DNA from: Corbicula japonica
Lineage: Eukaryota; Mollusca; Bivalvia; Venerida; Cyrenidae
Length of the DNA stretch: 64,000 nt
Direction of reading: 5' to 3'
Assembly: GCA_038501625.1 (NCBI GenBank)
Contig: JAZAYU010000019.1
Coordinates: 6,356,709 to 6,420,708, forward strand
The notes beneath the pieces were generated by a model. That model made no database searches and was not told the DNA's origin. It saw only the letters and a program-made list of their open reading frames with translations. Positions 45,069 to 57,195 of the stretch are shown piece by piece (positions within the stretch are counted from its first letter, which is position 1; each line of letters begins with the position of its first letter). The translations under genes were made by a program, and so were the position numbers.

Positions 45069-45774
45069 TTTGCTCTTATTTGTCATGAGAATATGCTTGG
45101 CTTTATTATTGCCGGGTATCACATGGTTGTCTAGTTATCCATTATGAGTTATATGTTATCAAGGCTTTTTCAGCTAGTCTCACGGGGCCGATAATGGGAC
45201 CCATTCCCAATGCCAAATAAGGACTATTTTTCCCAATTTCGAGAAAAAAATTCCCAGTTTTAAGAAAAAAATTCCCATTTCAACAGAAATTACTTTTTTG
45301 CCAATAAACTAAATACAAAAAAGAGAATAAATATAATCAAGGGGTTTTTCAAATGACAAAATTAGATTGTTACATTTGATCAGTGATCTGTGAAATTTAC
45401 ATTCCTTAAATTTATGTATGCAACCTGTGTAAAACCAGTGTATACTGTGTAAAACTTTCCCAATTTGAGCAGGGGCCTTTTTCCCAAAACCCCCTGAAAA
45501 AGCCCTGGTTATGTACATTGCTAATGTAAATACGGGTACGACAGACAGATATGTTCATTGAAAGGTTCACTTAATTTGTTATGCTATATATGTATTATAT
45601 GTATATATTTTGTTTCCAATGTAAATATAAATTTAGTCTTTTTCTTATTTGGATCTGTTCGGTATAAAAATTGAGATTTTTATTTTTAATTCTTGTTAAC
45701 TTGACTGTGCTTTTTTATATTGGTTAACCTGACTGGTTTTTATTCCTGGTTAACTTGACTGTGCTATCTATTAT

Positions 45775-46090
45775 AAGTTGATGATCTAGACTGCATTTGT
45801 TAAAGCACTTTTGACTGGTTGATTATCTAGACTATATTTGTTAATAAATATTTGACTGGTTGATTATTTAGACTACATTTGTTAAAGCCGTTTTGACTGG
45901 TTGATTATTTAGACTACATTAATTTTGTTAAAGCAGTTTTGATTAGATGATTATTTAAACAACAATTGTTAAAGCAGTTTTGACTGGTTGATTATCTAGA
46001 ATACATTGGTTAAAGCAGTTTTGATTGGTTGATTATCTAGACTACATTTGTTAAAGCAGTTTTGACTGGTTGATTATCAAGACAAAATTT
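45775..46090. repeat. ~42-bp tandem repeat, about seven copies
   Basis: 'tgactggttgattatctaga' followed by 'ctacatttgttaaagcagtt' repeats with small indels. Looser copies of 'ttaacttgactg' start at about 45700. Confidence 0.9.
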
Positions 46091-46853
46091 GTCAAAACAG
46101 TTTAACTACTGTATTGGCAAGGGTGGGATGGGGAAGAAGACATTGAATTTCTGTGAAAGATTCAGTCATAAAATATTTTACTCCTGTGGGGAGTATGTGT
46201 GGGTGGGGTAAACAAGTATATTTTGCTAGTGATCGTTGCATTAGTTATTTGCAAGCTTATTAGTTCACAAATATTTAAAAACAAGATTATTAATCCTTTA
46301 CTCCATATACACAAACAAGATCTATTCATAAGAAGTAATTCTTGTTAATAGTATACAATAAAATGAACTTTATAAATTTTTTTATGATAATTAATTTATT
46401 TAAAACATATTTTATCTTTGCTATTGTTACATTGTGTAACATATTTATAAACTTGCATGATCTTTATCTAGATTCTTTGTCTTCAGTTTTATGCAAAACT
46501 ATATTGTTTTATAACTTAAAGTTTAAATTCAGATGTTTTCTGTTAAATTGGTAGCATGGCTGTGCCACACTTGACAATTTAATTTTGTAAATGCTGCTAA
46601 ATAAAGACTTATCTTTACATAAATGTCTTCATGATTTAATATAAATCGACTGGGGAAACTTTTAATGTTAGTTATTCTACATTTTGCTGGAAATGCATTT
46701 CATACAAAGAAAGGTCAAGCAAAATTAAAATCTTGATCAAGAACATCAGCACATTTGGTATAATAAATTCTTTCGAAGGTATCAGATTTTGAAATTCATT
46801 TTAAGACTATTGAAATTTTGAGCCTTGAGTGAATGTAAATGGTATTGAATTCA

Positions 46854-47094
46854 TTAACCCTTTACTCTACATATACACCTTTATGGCAGGGGAGAACAGT
46901 GTAGATCCAGATCAGCTGGCACATCCATGTCATCTCATCAGGATCTATTCTGTTCGCATTTAGATTCATTAGATTATTTTTGATCCAGATGCGACCAGTA
47001 TAGAACCAGATCAGATGGCACAGATGTGTCAGCTGATCTGGATCTACACTAGTTGCACATGCAATAAAATGTGTATATATAGAGTAATGGTTAA
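46854..47094. mobile_element. TH element, near-complete (241 bp)
   Basis: TTAACCCTTTACTCTACATA at left, TATATAGAGTAATGGTTAA at right. Both hairpins are present with several substitutions. Confidence 0.93.
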
Positions 47095-47159
47095 AGAAAA
47101 CCATTGATAACAATACAATGGCAATTGATAGTTGTTTCCATGACAACACAGATGTTGTT

Positions 47160-47425
47160 CAACCCTTTCTTGGCATAAGGAAGCTTCTAAATTACAAACA
47201 TGTTAAACTTGCACAATTTGTGACCAGTTTAGATCCTGATCAGATGGGATGGGTGTGCATGCTGACTTTGATATACACTTTTCACTTCGGATAGAAATAA
47301 CCAAATAAATAAAAAAAAAAAAACAGTGTAGATCCTGATCAGACATCATGGATATGCTGGCTGATCTAGATCTACACTGTTTGCCTATTCCATAGAGATG
47401 TATATATGGAGGAAAGAATTGAACC
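47160..47425. mobile_element. TH element copy, eroded
   Basis: Left 'caaccctttcttggcata', right 'tatatggaggaaagaattg'. Hairpin 2 ('gatcctgatcagacatcatg') is better kept than hairpin 1. Confidence 0.8.
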
Positions 47426-47570
47426 GATGCCGACAGTGTTTTTTTTCACAGGTTGTGTTATTTCCAGAATTTTTTTTAATACTTACACAAGTTCTAAAAA
47501 GATGTTGTGATGTCGACTTCATGTATGTGTAATATTTTAGCAGCAATGTCCACTGGCATAGGTGTAGAAT

Positions 47571-47811
47571 TTAACCCTTTCCTCCATAGACACACCTTTA
47601 TTGCAAGGGCAAACAGTTTAGATCCAGATCAGCTGGCACATCAGTGCCGTCTGATCAGGATCTAAACTGTTAACTTTTTGATTCATGAGTTTTTTTCTAA
47701 CCAAAATGCAATCAGTGCAGATCCTATCAGACGGCATGGATGGGCCGGCTGATCTGGATGAACTCTGGTCGCATATGCGTAAAAAGGCATATTTATGGAG
47801 GAAAGGGTTAA
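47571..47811. mobile_element. TH element, near-intact (241 bp)
   Basis: TTAACCCTTTCCTCCATA and TATGGAGGAAAGGGTTAA are perfect inverted repeats. Confidence 0.95.
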
Positions 47812-48547
47812 GCAAATACATAATTGTCTGTAAAAAATATAAGAGGATAGGACAAAGTTTTTAATCTACACTAGTATCTCTTGAACATTTTAATGTATAT
47901 CCAGAGACAATTTTTGTTAAGTTTCTGGTATGTTTTGTATTTTAGAGCCAGTAATCTTGTTTGAATATAATGTTGGAGTGAAGTTACAAGCAATTATTAG
48001 GCTACATTTATGTATGTGATATCCAGATTACTGTAAACAATAACTATTCGCAGGAACAAATTTTTGCATTTTGGCAAGGTCAGACATATTTGCAAATATT
48101 TCTTTTCGTATTTTTCTGATTTCTGAATGTAATTTCATAATCCTACAGATGTATTTAAGCAAATTCATGTTTTCACTTCGATGCCGTCAGTGAATAAAGT
48201 GAAAAATAATCGGTCACGAATATGTGTTGGTTTACAGTGTTGGAAGATCATTTCAGCTGGAATTTCGTGGATATTATGGATACATGTATTATGGATTTCC
48301 TAAATGAACATGCAAAAGCAGAAATTTTGTAAAATTACTTTCCAAAACTTATAAAATTTACATTGAAATATTTTGTTAACTCCTCTACTGTCATAATAAT
48401 ATGATTTTCATTTAGTCTAAGACATAAAAACACAAAAGAGGAGTTATTTTTCTAAGTATCTATGAAATTTTCAGTTTTTAGGGTAAAATTCCTGCTTTTG
48501 AAAAGCAAAATTCCAGTTTTGGTATTTTAACATAATCACATGTGTGT

Positions 48548-48783
48548 CTCCTTACTCCAGATGCACCTTTAATTTGTGGACGAACAATGTTAATCCAAGC
48601 TGGCACATTTGTGCCATCTGATCAGGATCTACTGCTCACTTTTAGTTTAGATTCATTAGGTTATTTCTGATCAAGATGTGACCAGGGCAGATCCGGATCA
48701 GATGCCACAGGTGATCAGGCTGATCTTAATCTACACTGGTCCAACATGCGTTAAAATGCGTATATAATGATAGAGTAAAAGGT
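48548..48783. mobile_element. TH element copy
   Basis: Starts near 'tccttactccagatgcacc' and ends 'gatagagtaaaaggtta'. The loop of hairpin 1 is kept ('cacatttgtgcc'). Confidence 0.8.
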
Positions 48784-48969
48784 TATGTAGTAGGCGGCCT
48801 GTCTTATAATCTGATCGCCTTATAACCCAGTATTTACGGTAAGGGTTATGTAGTAGGCGGCCTGTCTTATAATCTGATCGCCTTATAACCCAGTATTTAC
48901 GGTAAGGGTTATGTAGTAGGCGGCCTGTCTTATATTCTGATCGCCTTATAACCCAGTATTTACGGTATA
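48781..48969. repeat. 63-bp tandem triplication at a TH edge
   Basis: 'ggttatgtagtaggcggcct' starts at 48781, 48844 and 48907, each unit ending 'cagtatttacggtaag'. Copies are nearly identical. The first unit begins inside the terminal GGTTA of the TH copy. Confidence 0.94.
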
Positions 48970-49264
48970 TATTGAGTGAAGGGTTATGTACTGTTGTCTG
49001 AAAAAATAAATCTCTATGGCAGATTTTTTTCGTAATTGTTCATTTTCATTATATGATAATTGTACATAGACTCTTTTCTGTGATTTTTTGGAGAAGTTAT
49101 GTGATACTTTTTTTGTTGAACACTATTTTTTGATAAATTGGAAATAAAAACTCGATGGTTATTATGAACTATAATAAAGAAAATATTTGTGAATCTCCTG
49201 TGACTTTGTTGTTTTTGTGATGACACCAGATAGGGTCTTAGGAGAGAAAAAATAATTGTTGGAT

Positions 49265-50980
49265 GAGTGCTGAATGGCTACCTCAGATTAATTGCAATGA
49301 CCTCCATAATTCAATATTAAATATAAGGTTGCTGACACCAGTAATTCTTCAATAATAAACAAGGTGGCTGACGCCTGCAAGTGACGATTCACCTACTTCA
49401 ATATTTAACTTAAGTGGCTGACGCCAGTACGCGTTGATTCCCCTACTTAAATATTTAACTTTTTTTGAGGCCCCTATTCGGGTAACCCTGTTTATTTTCT
49501 ATTACAATTATTACACTAGTGTACAATTACAATTATTACACTAGTGTACAAATATACAATAATATTGTTTATGTAATACCTATATATAGCTGTGCATAAC
49601 AACGGTCTATAGTTACACATAATATGTTAAACAACACTCATTTCATGACATCATAATTGTTTTTTTTAGTTTGAGTGTTTCTAACGTCTTACAATACCTT
49701 TACCGCATCACTTGTATAGATACTATGAACACGCATTGCGGCACGCGTATTGAACCACGCTCCACAATGCTCACATATGTTGTTCATGATCTGAAACACA
49801 TGGAACCTAAATACTGTCAATTATGTGATTTCAACTAGATGAAAGAGCGATTTCCAGGTAATTTCAACATACGAAACTCTCTGTGTTGGTCTCCTAAATA
49901 TCTAATGGTTAAGTTTAATTAAGAATATTTTTACAATCAGACACCGGCCGTAAAAGTAATAGCTGTTTCACTGCCAATATTACATTTTTATTTTGACAAA
50001 AACGATTTTTTGTACCAGCTAAAAGAATTTAATAAAATAATACGCAAGCTAGGAGTTTTTTTTTCGTTGGCCGGTGACAACTGAGAAAGCCAAAGTTCAG
50101 AGGAGCGGATCAAAACAATACATGTTTTAAGCCGGAATTTGATATTGAGGAGTCTCCCAAATGTTACATTTTATTTCTGTAATTGATAACGTGTTGGACA
50201 TGTGTTTATATAGTCAAATTTGTCAGGGAAATACGACGGCGATGTTTTATTCTTAGTTGGGGAAAAAAGTCAACTGCACTTTATCATTTATTTTTCAGAA
50301 CTGCACTTTACCATAAGGGATATTTTCTAATTTTGCTGCGAAATAGTGTTTTATTTGACAAAAAAAATTGTCTTGGGACATAAAATTTAGAATGGAATTC
50401 AATTTTTGGTGTGATTACAGACAAGACTACCTTTCTTGGCGAAAAACATACAAAATGATAAATTTCCCTGCACTTTACCCTGAAAATTCTTGCTTATTTC
50501 TCACCGATTCAGTTTCCATGACCGAGGTAACTTGTGTTCCACTAAGAGTTTATATTCCATCTGGGTACCAAAAGATTCGGAAAAATGTGTAGCAGGTTCT
50601 TAGCTATATCTCAATTTTACGAGTTATTTATTAAATGAGTAAAAGTAAAAAACTTACCAATTTTCATCCAAGATGGCGGACTTTTGTTTACAAAATGCAT
50701 GGTAAGGTGCAGTTTGATTACCCACCCTGCAATAAATCACTTATGTTTTTAATGTAAAACAAACAGAAAACAGAAAAATTGTTTTCTTCGAAGGAAACAA
50801 TTTGATGTTTATCTTGTAATGATAGAACTAGGTTACATTCAATATGTAACTTTCGTGGCTGACGCCAGTAAGCGCCGACTCCTACCTCAATATTTAAGTG
50901 GCTGACGCCAGCACGTGTCGATTCCCCTACTTCAATATTTAACTTGCGGTGGCTGACGGCAGTAAGCGGCATCGATTACT
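49265..50980. repeat. Dispersed 'gtggctgacgccagta' repeats with unique sequence between
   Basis: The word 'ggctgacgccagta' or a close variant followed by 'cgattcccctac' and 'ttcaatatttaact' occurs near 49330, 49370, 49415, 50855, 50900 and 50950. No gene is seen between; frames at 50183-50592 have no support. Confidence 0.6.
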
Positions 50981-51389
50981 CAGTAGACGACACTCTATCT
51001 GTAACAGGTCTGTTAATATGACCTACGACAACAACCTGAAACAGGAAGCGTTGTTGATGATAAACATAACATTTTTCTTTTTTTTTTTACTTTACCTGAC
51101 GGTCAATTCCAATTGTATTGGTATCAACGTAATGATATCATATCGCTTAATTGTTAAGATAATTTATTCGATCTGAATCACACGAAATTCGCGAAAATAC
51201 TAATCTCACCATGCACTTTGGTCTCTACAGCTGATCTATTATACTCGTAATCTTTCATTATCCGCGGTCTCCATTATCCGGATACCTACCGTGTTTTTTG
51301 ATAAGCACATTTCACTCTTTTCTATAAATAAATTAATTCCCGAAATGTGCCTTCAAATTTGTTCAAATCCCAACACAATATTATGGGTT

Positions 51390-51635
51390 ATAAGGATGCA
51401 ACGACATGTTTAGGGACAAATTTGGACGAAAACAACTGACGTCAATACTTGAAATGACGTCAAAAAAGTTGAGCAGCCGATACTTAGCGGTAAATATACC
51501 ATTATATTTTAAAACGTAATAAAATCACTTTTAAATTATGAGAAAATAATTGATAATTATAAACTCTCTTCAAATTCACTAAAATATAAAACATATACAA
51601 AAATCGTTTCAATTAACGTGCCTTAGTTTTACAAT
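51390..51635. mobile_element. CR-related element, degenerate, two CREs
   Basis: 'aactgacgtcaatacttgaaatgacgtcaaaaaagttgagcag' region carries TGACGTCA at 51437-51444 and 51455-51462. Ends are eroded to 'aaggatgcaacgacatg' and 'ttaacgtgcctta'. Confidence 0.75.
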
Positions 51636-51974
51636 GGAAACTGCTCGGCATTATGATCTATTGCGCGTGAGAAAATTTCACATTATTTAAACACCACTGC
51701 ACAACCACAGAGAAGTTCTAAGGGCCACTTAAGCAACAGTGTCTTTACATAAAAATTATGAAAAAGGGAAGTTAAATGCATCGTAACCGTTGTGTATTTT
51801 TCAAGTTATACTGAGACATTAGGCTATTTTGCTTCAGCATCGCATTACTCGAGGTAAATATTTGCCGTAATTAAAAAAATAAAAATGTTAAATATCCAGT
51901 TTAATGACACTTTCGAATAAATTTCGAGCAATTTCTAGAAATATGCCGGTTTATGGATGTTTGCTTCGTTTCAT

Positions 51975-52190
51975 AGCCTTCACGCCGTATACACGGATTT
52001 TATCGCGTTTGCGACCAGCGTAGATTCAGATCAGTTGGCACATCCGTACCGTCTGATCTGGATCTGCACTGGTCGCATCTTGGTCAGGCACAACCTCAAG
52101 CGAACCGTGTAGATTTTGATCAGACGGCACAAATGTGCCGGCTGATCTGGACTTACACTGTTCGCCGAAGCAATAAAGGAGTTTCTACAG
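51975..52190. mobile_element. TH element copy just upstream of the GPCR exon
   Basis: 'ttcacgccgtatacacggat' to 'gcaataaaggagtttctaca'. Both hairpins are present. Its right side ends about 65 nt before the acceptor that opens the receptor exon. Confidence 0.82.
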
Positions 52191-52267
52191 ACTAAATACA
52201 TGAAACTTGCATTACAGTTTTTATAGGTAAACAACTCAAAGTTTATGATTTTCAGATTGATGTTGCA

Positions 52268-53584
52268 ATGGACGTTGGTCATCCTGGTTCTTCAGTGTTG
52301 GAAAAATCGCAGCATGAAATATTTCTGCGACTTATCCCAGTCATCGTTGTCCTAGCAGCCCTTGGAGCCATTGGGTTGCTAGGCAATATATTGACGATAA
52401 CGTTCTACGTTCATAACGTAAAGCGTTCCCCCTCCTCAGTGCAGATTACGTGTCTAGCAGTGGCGGATCTGGTAGTGTGCATAATGATTGTACCAAACAT
52501 TTTGGAGATGGTATATAATGTGAACAATAACCATGTCTTCCTGTGTAAATTCACGCATTTCATGGGATTCTTGGGCGTAGCCACTTCCTGTTTAATTCTG
52601 TGGATTATTGCGCTTGATAGACACAGAAAGATCTGCAAGCCTTTTGTGAAACAGATTACGATCACCAACACCAAGCATATAATTATTGGAGAAATCATAT
52701 TTGCATTCTTATTAGATATACGGAATTTAGTTACTTTTGATGCTATTGAAGTAAAAGTATCGCCGCCGGGAACCAACGTCACAGTGGTTGGACGTTACTG
52801 CACTACGCGTGGAGACGGCGGCTACAAACTGAGCGCTTCGATTTTCCATTCCATTGATATATTGCTGTTAATTACTATTTGGATGACCATTATTGTAACT
52901 TACTCTCTCCTCACCTATACACTGGTCAAACTAAAAAATAAAAATAACGTCCCTTCGCAACCAGTACGGGCACCAGCCGTCTTCCAGTTGGACGCTACGA
53001 TATCGGAAATGAGCACCGATACGGCCGACTCGGTGAGTAAATCAAACGCTACGTCCACTACGATTCACCAACAGCGCATGCGTTTAGGGAAAATGATTTC
53101 ATCGTCCAACGACGTCAGTAACATTCAGAAGAACGTTTCCATTTCCGATGCCGCGGGAGTCGTCAGCGTCAACAGCGGTTCTTATCCAAAGGACGGTCAA
53201 TGGGAGTCAAACACAAAGCGAAAATTGTTTACGACAAACAAGCCGATCAAAAAGAAGCGTCGGCGACAACGTAAGATCGCTGCTAGGAGCACGCGCGAGC
53301 GCAGCCTGACATTTATGATGATGATTGTGTCGCTGATCTTCGTACTTTGCCTTTTGCCATATTGCATCCTCAGAATTGTGATGCGGTTTGATCGTAAATT
53401 AGGATTGGAGTTTGAAACTGGCGTTGGCACTCAGTTTGGGCTCAGACTTGCTTATCTTAACAGTGTGTTTAACCCGATGGTATATTGCTTTTTTAATCCC
53501 CAGTTCAGAAAATACGTGAAACAAGTCTTGCTGACATGTTGCCGTCGTAGACCGAAGGCCACGAATGAAATTGAACAAGGTTAA
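52268..53584 (+). CDS. Rhodopsin-like G-protein-coupled receptor, orphan
   Basis: 438 residues in one exon. An acceptor 'atgattttcag' ends at 52255, 12 nt before the ATG, so an intron in the 5' UTR is likely. Seven membrane segments: TM1 about 22-46 with GN (39-40); TM2 with LAVADL (63-68); TM3 ending LDRH (116-119, where DRY is usual); TM4 about 137-156; TM5 about 193-220; TM6 about 348-371 with CLLPY (361-365); TM7 with NSVFNPMVY (398-406), a standard NPxxY. Cys93 and Cys178 can form the TM3-loop disulphide; Asn170 (NVT) may be glycosylated. The third inner loop is long (about 222-345) and ends very basic. CC at 424-425 may be palmitoylated. The usual TM4 Trp, TM5 Pro and TM6 Trp are absent. 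It couples at the plasma membrane to G proteins by family analogy; the ligand is unknown. Peptide or amine receptor cannot be decided. Confidence 0.93.
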   Translation: MDVGHPGSSVLEKSQHEIFLRLIPVIVVLAALGAIGLLGNILTITFYVHNVKRSPSSVQITCLAVADLVVCIMIVPNILEMVYNVNNNHVFLCKFTHFMGFLGVATSCLILWIIALDRHRKICKPFVKQITITNTKHIIIGEIIFAFLLDIRNLVTFDAIEVKVSPPGTNVTVVGRYCTTRGDGGYKLSASIFHSIDILLLITIWMTIIVTYSLLTYTLVKLKNKNNVPSQPVRAPAVFQLDATISEMSTDTADSVSKSNATSTTIHQQRMRLGKMISSSNDVSNIQKNVSISDAAGVVSVNSGSYPKDGQWESNTKRKLFTTNKPIKKKRRRQRKIAARSTRERSLTFMMMIVSLIFVLCLLPYCILRIVMRFDRKLGLEFETGVGTQFGLRLAYLNSVFNPMVYCFFNPQFRKYVKQVLLTCCRRRPKATNEIEQG

Positions 53585-55600
53585 TCAGCAACATATATCA
53601 CCGTGTTTTCTTTGTTGTTGTTGTTTTCGGAGTTAAGTCACATCTTACAAACTGAGTGTGTTAAATCTTGCTTTGTTCTAAACCAATTGAATTTTCGTTA
53701 ATTTAATCTTGTATACGTGCTCAAGCTCAACAATTCTTGCATCGACTTGTTCGCTACCAATGGTCAAAAGATTAGTTAAACTGCGACTAATATCGATCTA
53801 TTTGACAATTTTTAAATGTTGTTCTTGGCTACTCTGCGAAAATTGGTCCCCATGAAATAAATTTATAAATCAATTACGTTTACTATCGAATCGTTGAGAT
53901 TTAGTAAATGAATGTGCATATACTTTTCTTAAACCAAGATCAGATCTAAGTGGTATCATGTTCACAAGTTGTCCAACACTCGGAGCAAAACCATCAACAG
54001 GGAACATGCGAGATCATCACATTAACTACAGCGTTATCATTATATTTCGTACGTGTTTAATTTTCGCGTATTTCGCGGAACGCGATGTGCGCGAAATTAA
54101 ACCCCAGCGAATATTATGCTACACAATTTATTATGCTATTAGAGTAATGCAACTGCGCGAATTTATTTCTTCTCAAAAATCCGTTGCGTCATATGCGCGA
54201 TAATAAACCCTGCGAAGTAAATGATCCTAAAGTAATTATTTTGTTGTCGTTTTTTTTAAATAAAATATTATAATGTCTAGTTTTTTTATACATAATTTTG
54301 ATCACTTGTGAAAATAGTGTTTGTGAATAATATATAAAATTAAAGAAAATTCCTTGAAGTTTTTATACTTCATGGGTAAAAACCGTTATAGGCAAGCATG
54401 AATATTAGGATATATTCATGCAGACAATCATTTATAAAAAATTGAGCTTCGGTGTGAATTTATAAGAAAGATATATATTTTTAATCGACATCATTTGATA
54501 TAATTCAAAGATTAACTTCCTTGTACGTAGATTCCTTTCACGATTGTTTCATGTACTTTTGTTAAGAAAATTGAAATAAAAGAACCTATAAGCTTTTTAA
54601 ATTTTTAGTGTACTTTTATTGATCAGTTTGACATCAAATTTCCCCATAACTTATGTCAGCTTGGATTTACCTAAACAGCGGACGAAGCTAAAGCTAATTT
54701 GCTGTGCAAGAACAGACTAGGCCGGGGTTTGAAGACATGCAGGCTTTGGAAAATATTGAAACATAGATTGAAGATGGAACACTTTGAAGTATATCCGGAG
54801 AGGTTTTAGGAAAAAGAAGTCGATAAAAATGTAACTTTACAAAAATGTATCAAGATTACTGACACGATTTGCACAATGATATGAAGGCCTTTTGCCACGA
54901 TATAAGTGTTTTAATATAGAAATCAAAATTTGATAAGGGCCACTTCTGTAGACTGTAAGTTTTTCCGCTTATATATTTTAATACTCATTTTTCAGATTAA
55001 TGTACAATTCAACTCAGATGACTTAGTCATCAGTTGTATGAAATAAACAGTACACACAAAACTTAGTGTATCATAAACTGTTTAAAAATTTTAATCTTAA
55101 CAATAATAATTGCTGTCTACAAATTTTGAGTAGTATAACAAGTAAAGGTACATCAATGTCTTAAAATGATATTTATTTCTATAGCCACAATTGACAAGAA
55201 CTTGTGTTTGCCTTCGTTAGGTTTGTACATATAACAATTCGTAATACTTGTTTTAGGAGGCTCGACATGACTCCCTCCCTTACGAGTACATGCATAAAAA
55301 CAAGTAGGAGGCTCGACATGACTCCCTCCCTTACGAGTACATGCATTGTTTAAGGGTACATCAAGTCCTTACATCACTTAGTCGCAAAAGGTGTTGAAAG
55401 ACATTAAAACGTTTATTTTCTCTGTACGACAACTGGACACTATTGGTCACTCTCCGGACCGAAGAGACCGAGAGCCTAGACTTTGACAGGCAATAATAAT
55501 TGTCATTTTCGTAATAATTTAATTACATTACACCATTAACACATGTAAAACAGTCATTGTTTTCCAATTTTCTTGTGATTTTCGACATGTGAACAAGTTC
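53585..55600. other. GPCR 3' UTR and intergenic sequence with a 51-bp duplication
   Basis: AATAAA at 53856-53861 is a likely polyadenylation signal. Further on, 'taggaggctcgacatgactc...cttacgagtacatgcat' occurs twice (55254 and 55305, period 51 bp). No other gene was found. Confidence 0.55.
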
Positions 55601-55737
55601 GTCCAGAGTGCTACCGGCTGATATAACCTCTCGGAGGGGATTTAGCGCTCCAGCAGTCGGTCTGTGGACGCGGAAGATATAGCACGGCGAAGATAGAATA
55701 TTATGCTTGCTTGAGCGGAGTTTATTTATGAAAAGAG
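55600..55737 (+). other. Candidate 5' UTR exon of the secreted-protein gene
   Basis: Ends in a good donor 'gaaaagag|gtaagtct' (GT at 55738-55739) and is the nearest strong donor I see upstream of the acceptor at 58610-58621. The start is unknown; 'gctgatataacctc' at about 55617 is a weak TATA-like word. Inference only. Confidence 0.35.
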
Positions 55738-56194
55738 GTAAGTCTTTTTTATCTTTTAATTGGCATCTTTCGATGTAATTGAGTTATTAAAAACTTCCTT
55801 ATTATTTTGTCATTCTTGGTAAAATTGCCTAGAGTTTTATTCTTGTACTTGTAGCAATCCTGTACCTCCTTTTTATTCAGGGTTTATGCTGAAGATATTG
55901 TCTAACCGAAGTATACAAATCGTCAAATAGAAAGTTACCACTTTTTTCAGTAGCTTAACGTTGGTGGAAATTAAGATAAAATCGGCATGACAAAGTAGCA
56001 CTGGTGGCACTTGCAATTTCGGATGACAGTTGTTTTGCTTGGCCATCTTCAGTCGGTGCAGAGAATTGTAGAATTCTCATAGCCAGTTCATGGTTATACT
56101 GTCGCAAAACTAGTTTTCATGCTTTATTGATAATGAAGAAAGTGTATATTTTCATATATGGCAGTTTTTTGTTGGTGAGTTGGGATGGGAAATA

Positions 56195-56270
56195 AAAAGC
56201 CTTGGCTAGGACTCGAACCTCGGATCTCCGGCATAGCGTGTGAGCACTTATTCGTGAGCTATCGATGATT
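56195..56270 (-). repeat. tRNA-like SINE fragment
   Basis: The reverse strand reads GATAGCTCACGAATAAG...GAGGTTCGAGTCCTAG, close to the D-arm/A-box and a perfect B-box (GGTTCGAGTCC) of a tRNA. The T-stem and acceptor stem do not pair well, so it looks like a tRNA-derived SINE head, not a working tRNA. Confidence 0.5.
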
Positions 56271-56835
56271 TCTGTGTATATTTCTCACAAATACCGTTCA
56301 AAATTGAATATTGTCAGTAAACAGCGATCTAACAAACTTGCATGGGTAGACCCAGACTTGGTTCACTGGGGTTGCACGAACACCCTTTGTTGGGTCAGCA
56401 ATATTTCAATATTCAAGGAGATTTTGGAAAATAACAGTTATCTACCCTAAGACTACTACTTTTCGGGAAAAATTGCATCCGCCTCTAAAACGACATAATT
56501 TCCTCAGATGTAATTATAAAATATATATTTAGACGGCTTTTGTCTTTAATACGAAAATTGGCCAAAATAATTAAAAAAATATTTTAGCCGGAAATTGCCT
56601 TAAATACGGGCACGGGAAAATGCTTAATTTTGATCAAAGCAGTATTTTTGAGTTTTTGTTTTCATGCCTTTTTAAAGTTCAACGTTTTCTTCCCTTCAAG
56701 ATAGAAGCTAGTAATTAATACGCAGGATAGACATAAATGTATTATCAGCAACTATTACAGGTTGAAAATATATCTTTTGTTGTTGTTATTTTTCCGACGT
56801 TAACAACATTTTGACATGTATTTCTCAATAAGCGC

Positions 56836-56990
56836 TCGAAATCTTAAAGCTGAGATTGGAGACAAGTTTTGAATTTTTGTCTTAAGATTTTGATTGGTTG
56901 AATGAAAATTAGTCTATTTTAACCAATCAGATGCCTTAGACTTGAGACAGGTCTCCAGTTTCAGTTTAATGATATTGGGTTTAGTATTGT
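56836..56990. mobile_element. CCAAT-bearing inverted-repeat element copy
   Basis: 'gaaatcttaaagctgagattggagacaag' on the left is answered by 'gagacaggtctccagtttcagtttaatgat' on the right, with 'aaccaatcagatg' inside. In the 5' UTR intron of the secreted-protein gene. Confidence 0.6.
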
Positions 56991-57195
56991 CTTTCATTTA
57001 CAAAAGTGGTCAATCCTAATGATGTTATGAAAAACTTTCATGTTCTGAACAGTGTAAATCCTAATCAGGCTTTACTGACCTGGGTCAACACTATTCATTG
57101 TTAGGGGTTTATTCGGTTGCCCCTTGTCCATCTGCAAAACCAGGAACCTATTACTGTCGTATCTTCGCAGGGGTTTAATATTCGCGTATTTCGCG

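Noticed and set aside
56195..56270. Functional tRNA gene
   Set aside because: B-box is perfect but stems do not pair properly and no acceptor stem is seen; kept only as a SINE-like fragment.
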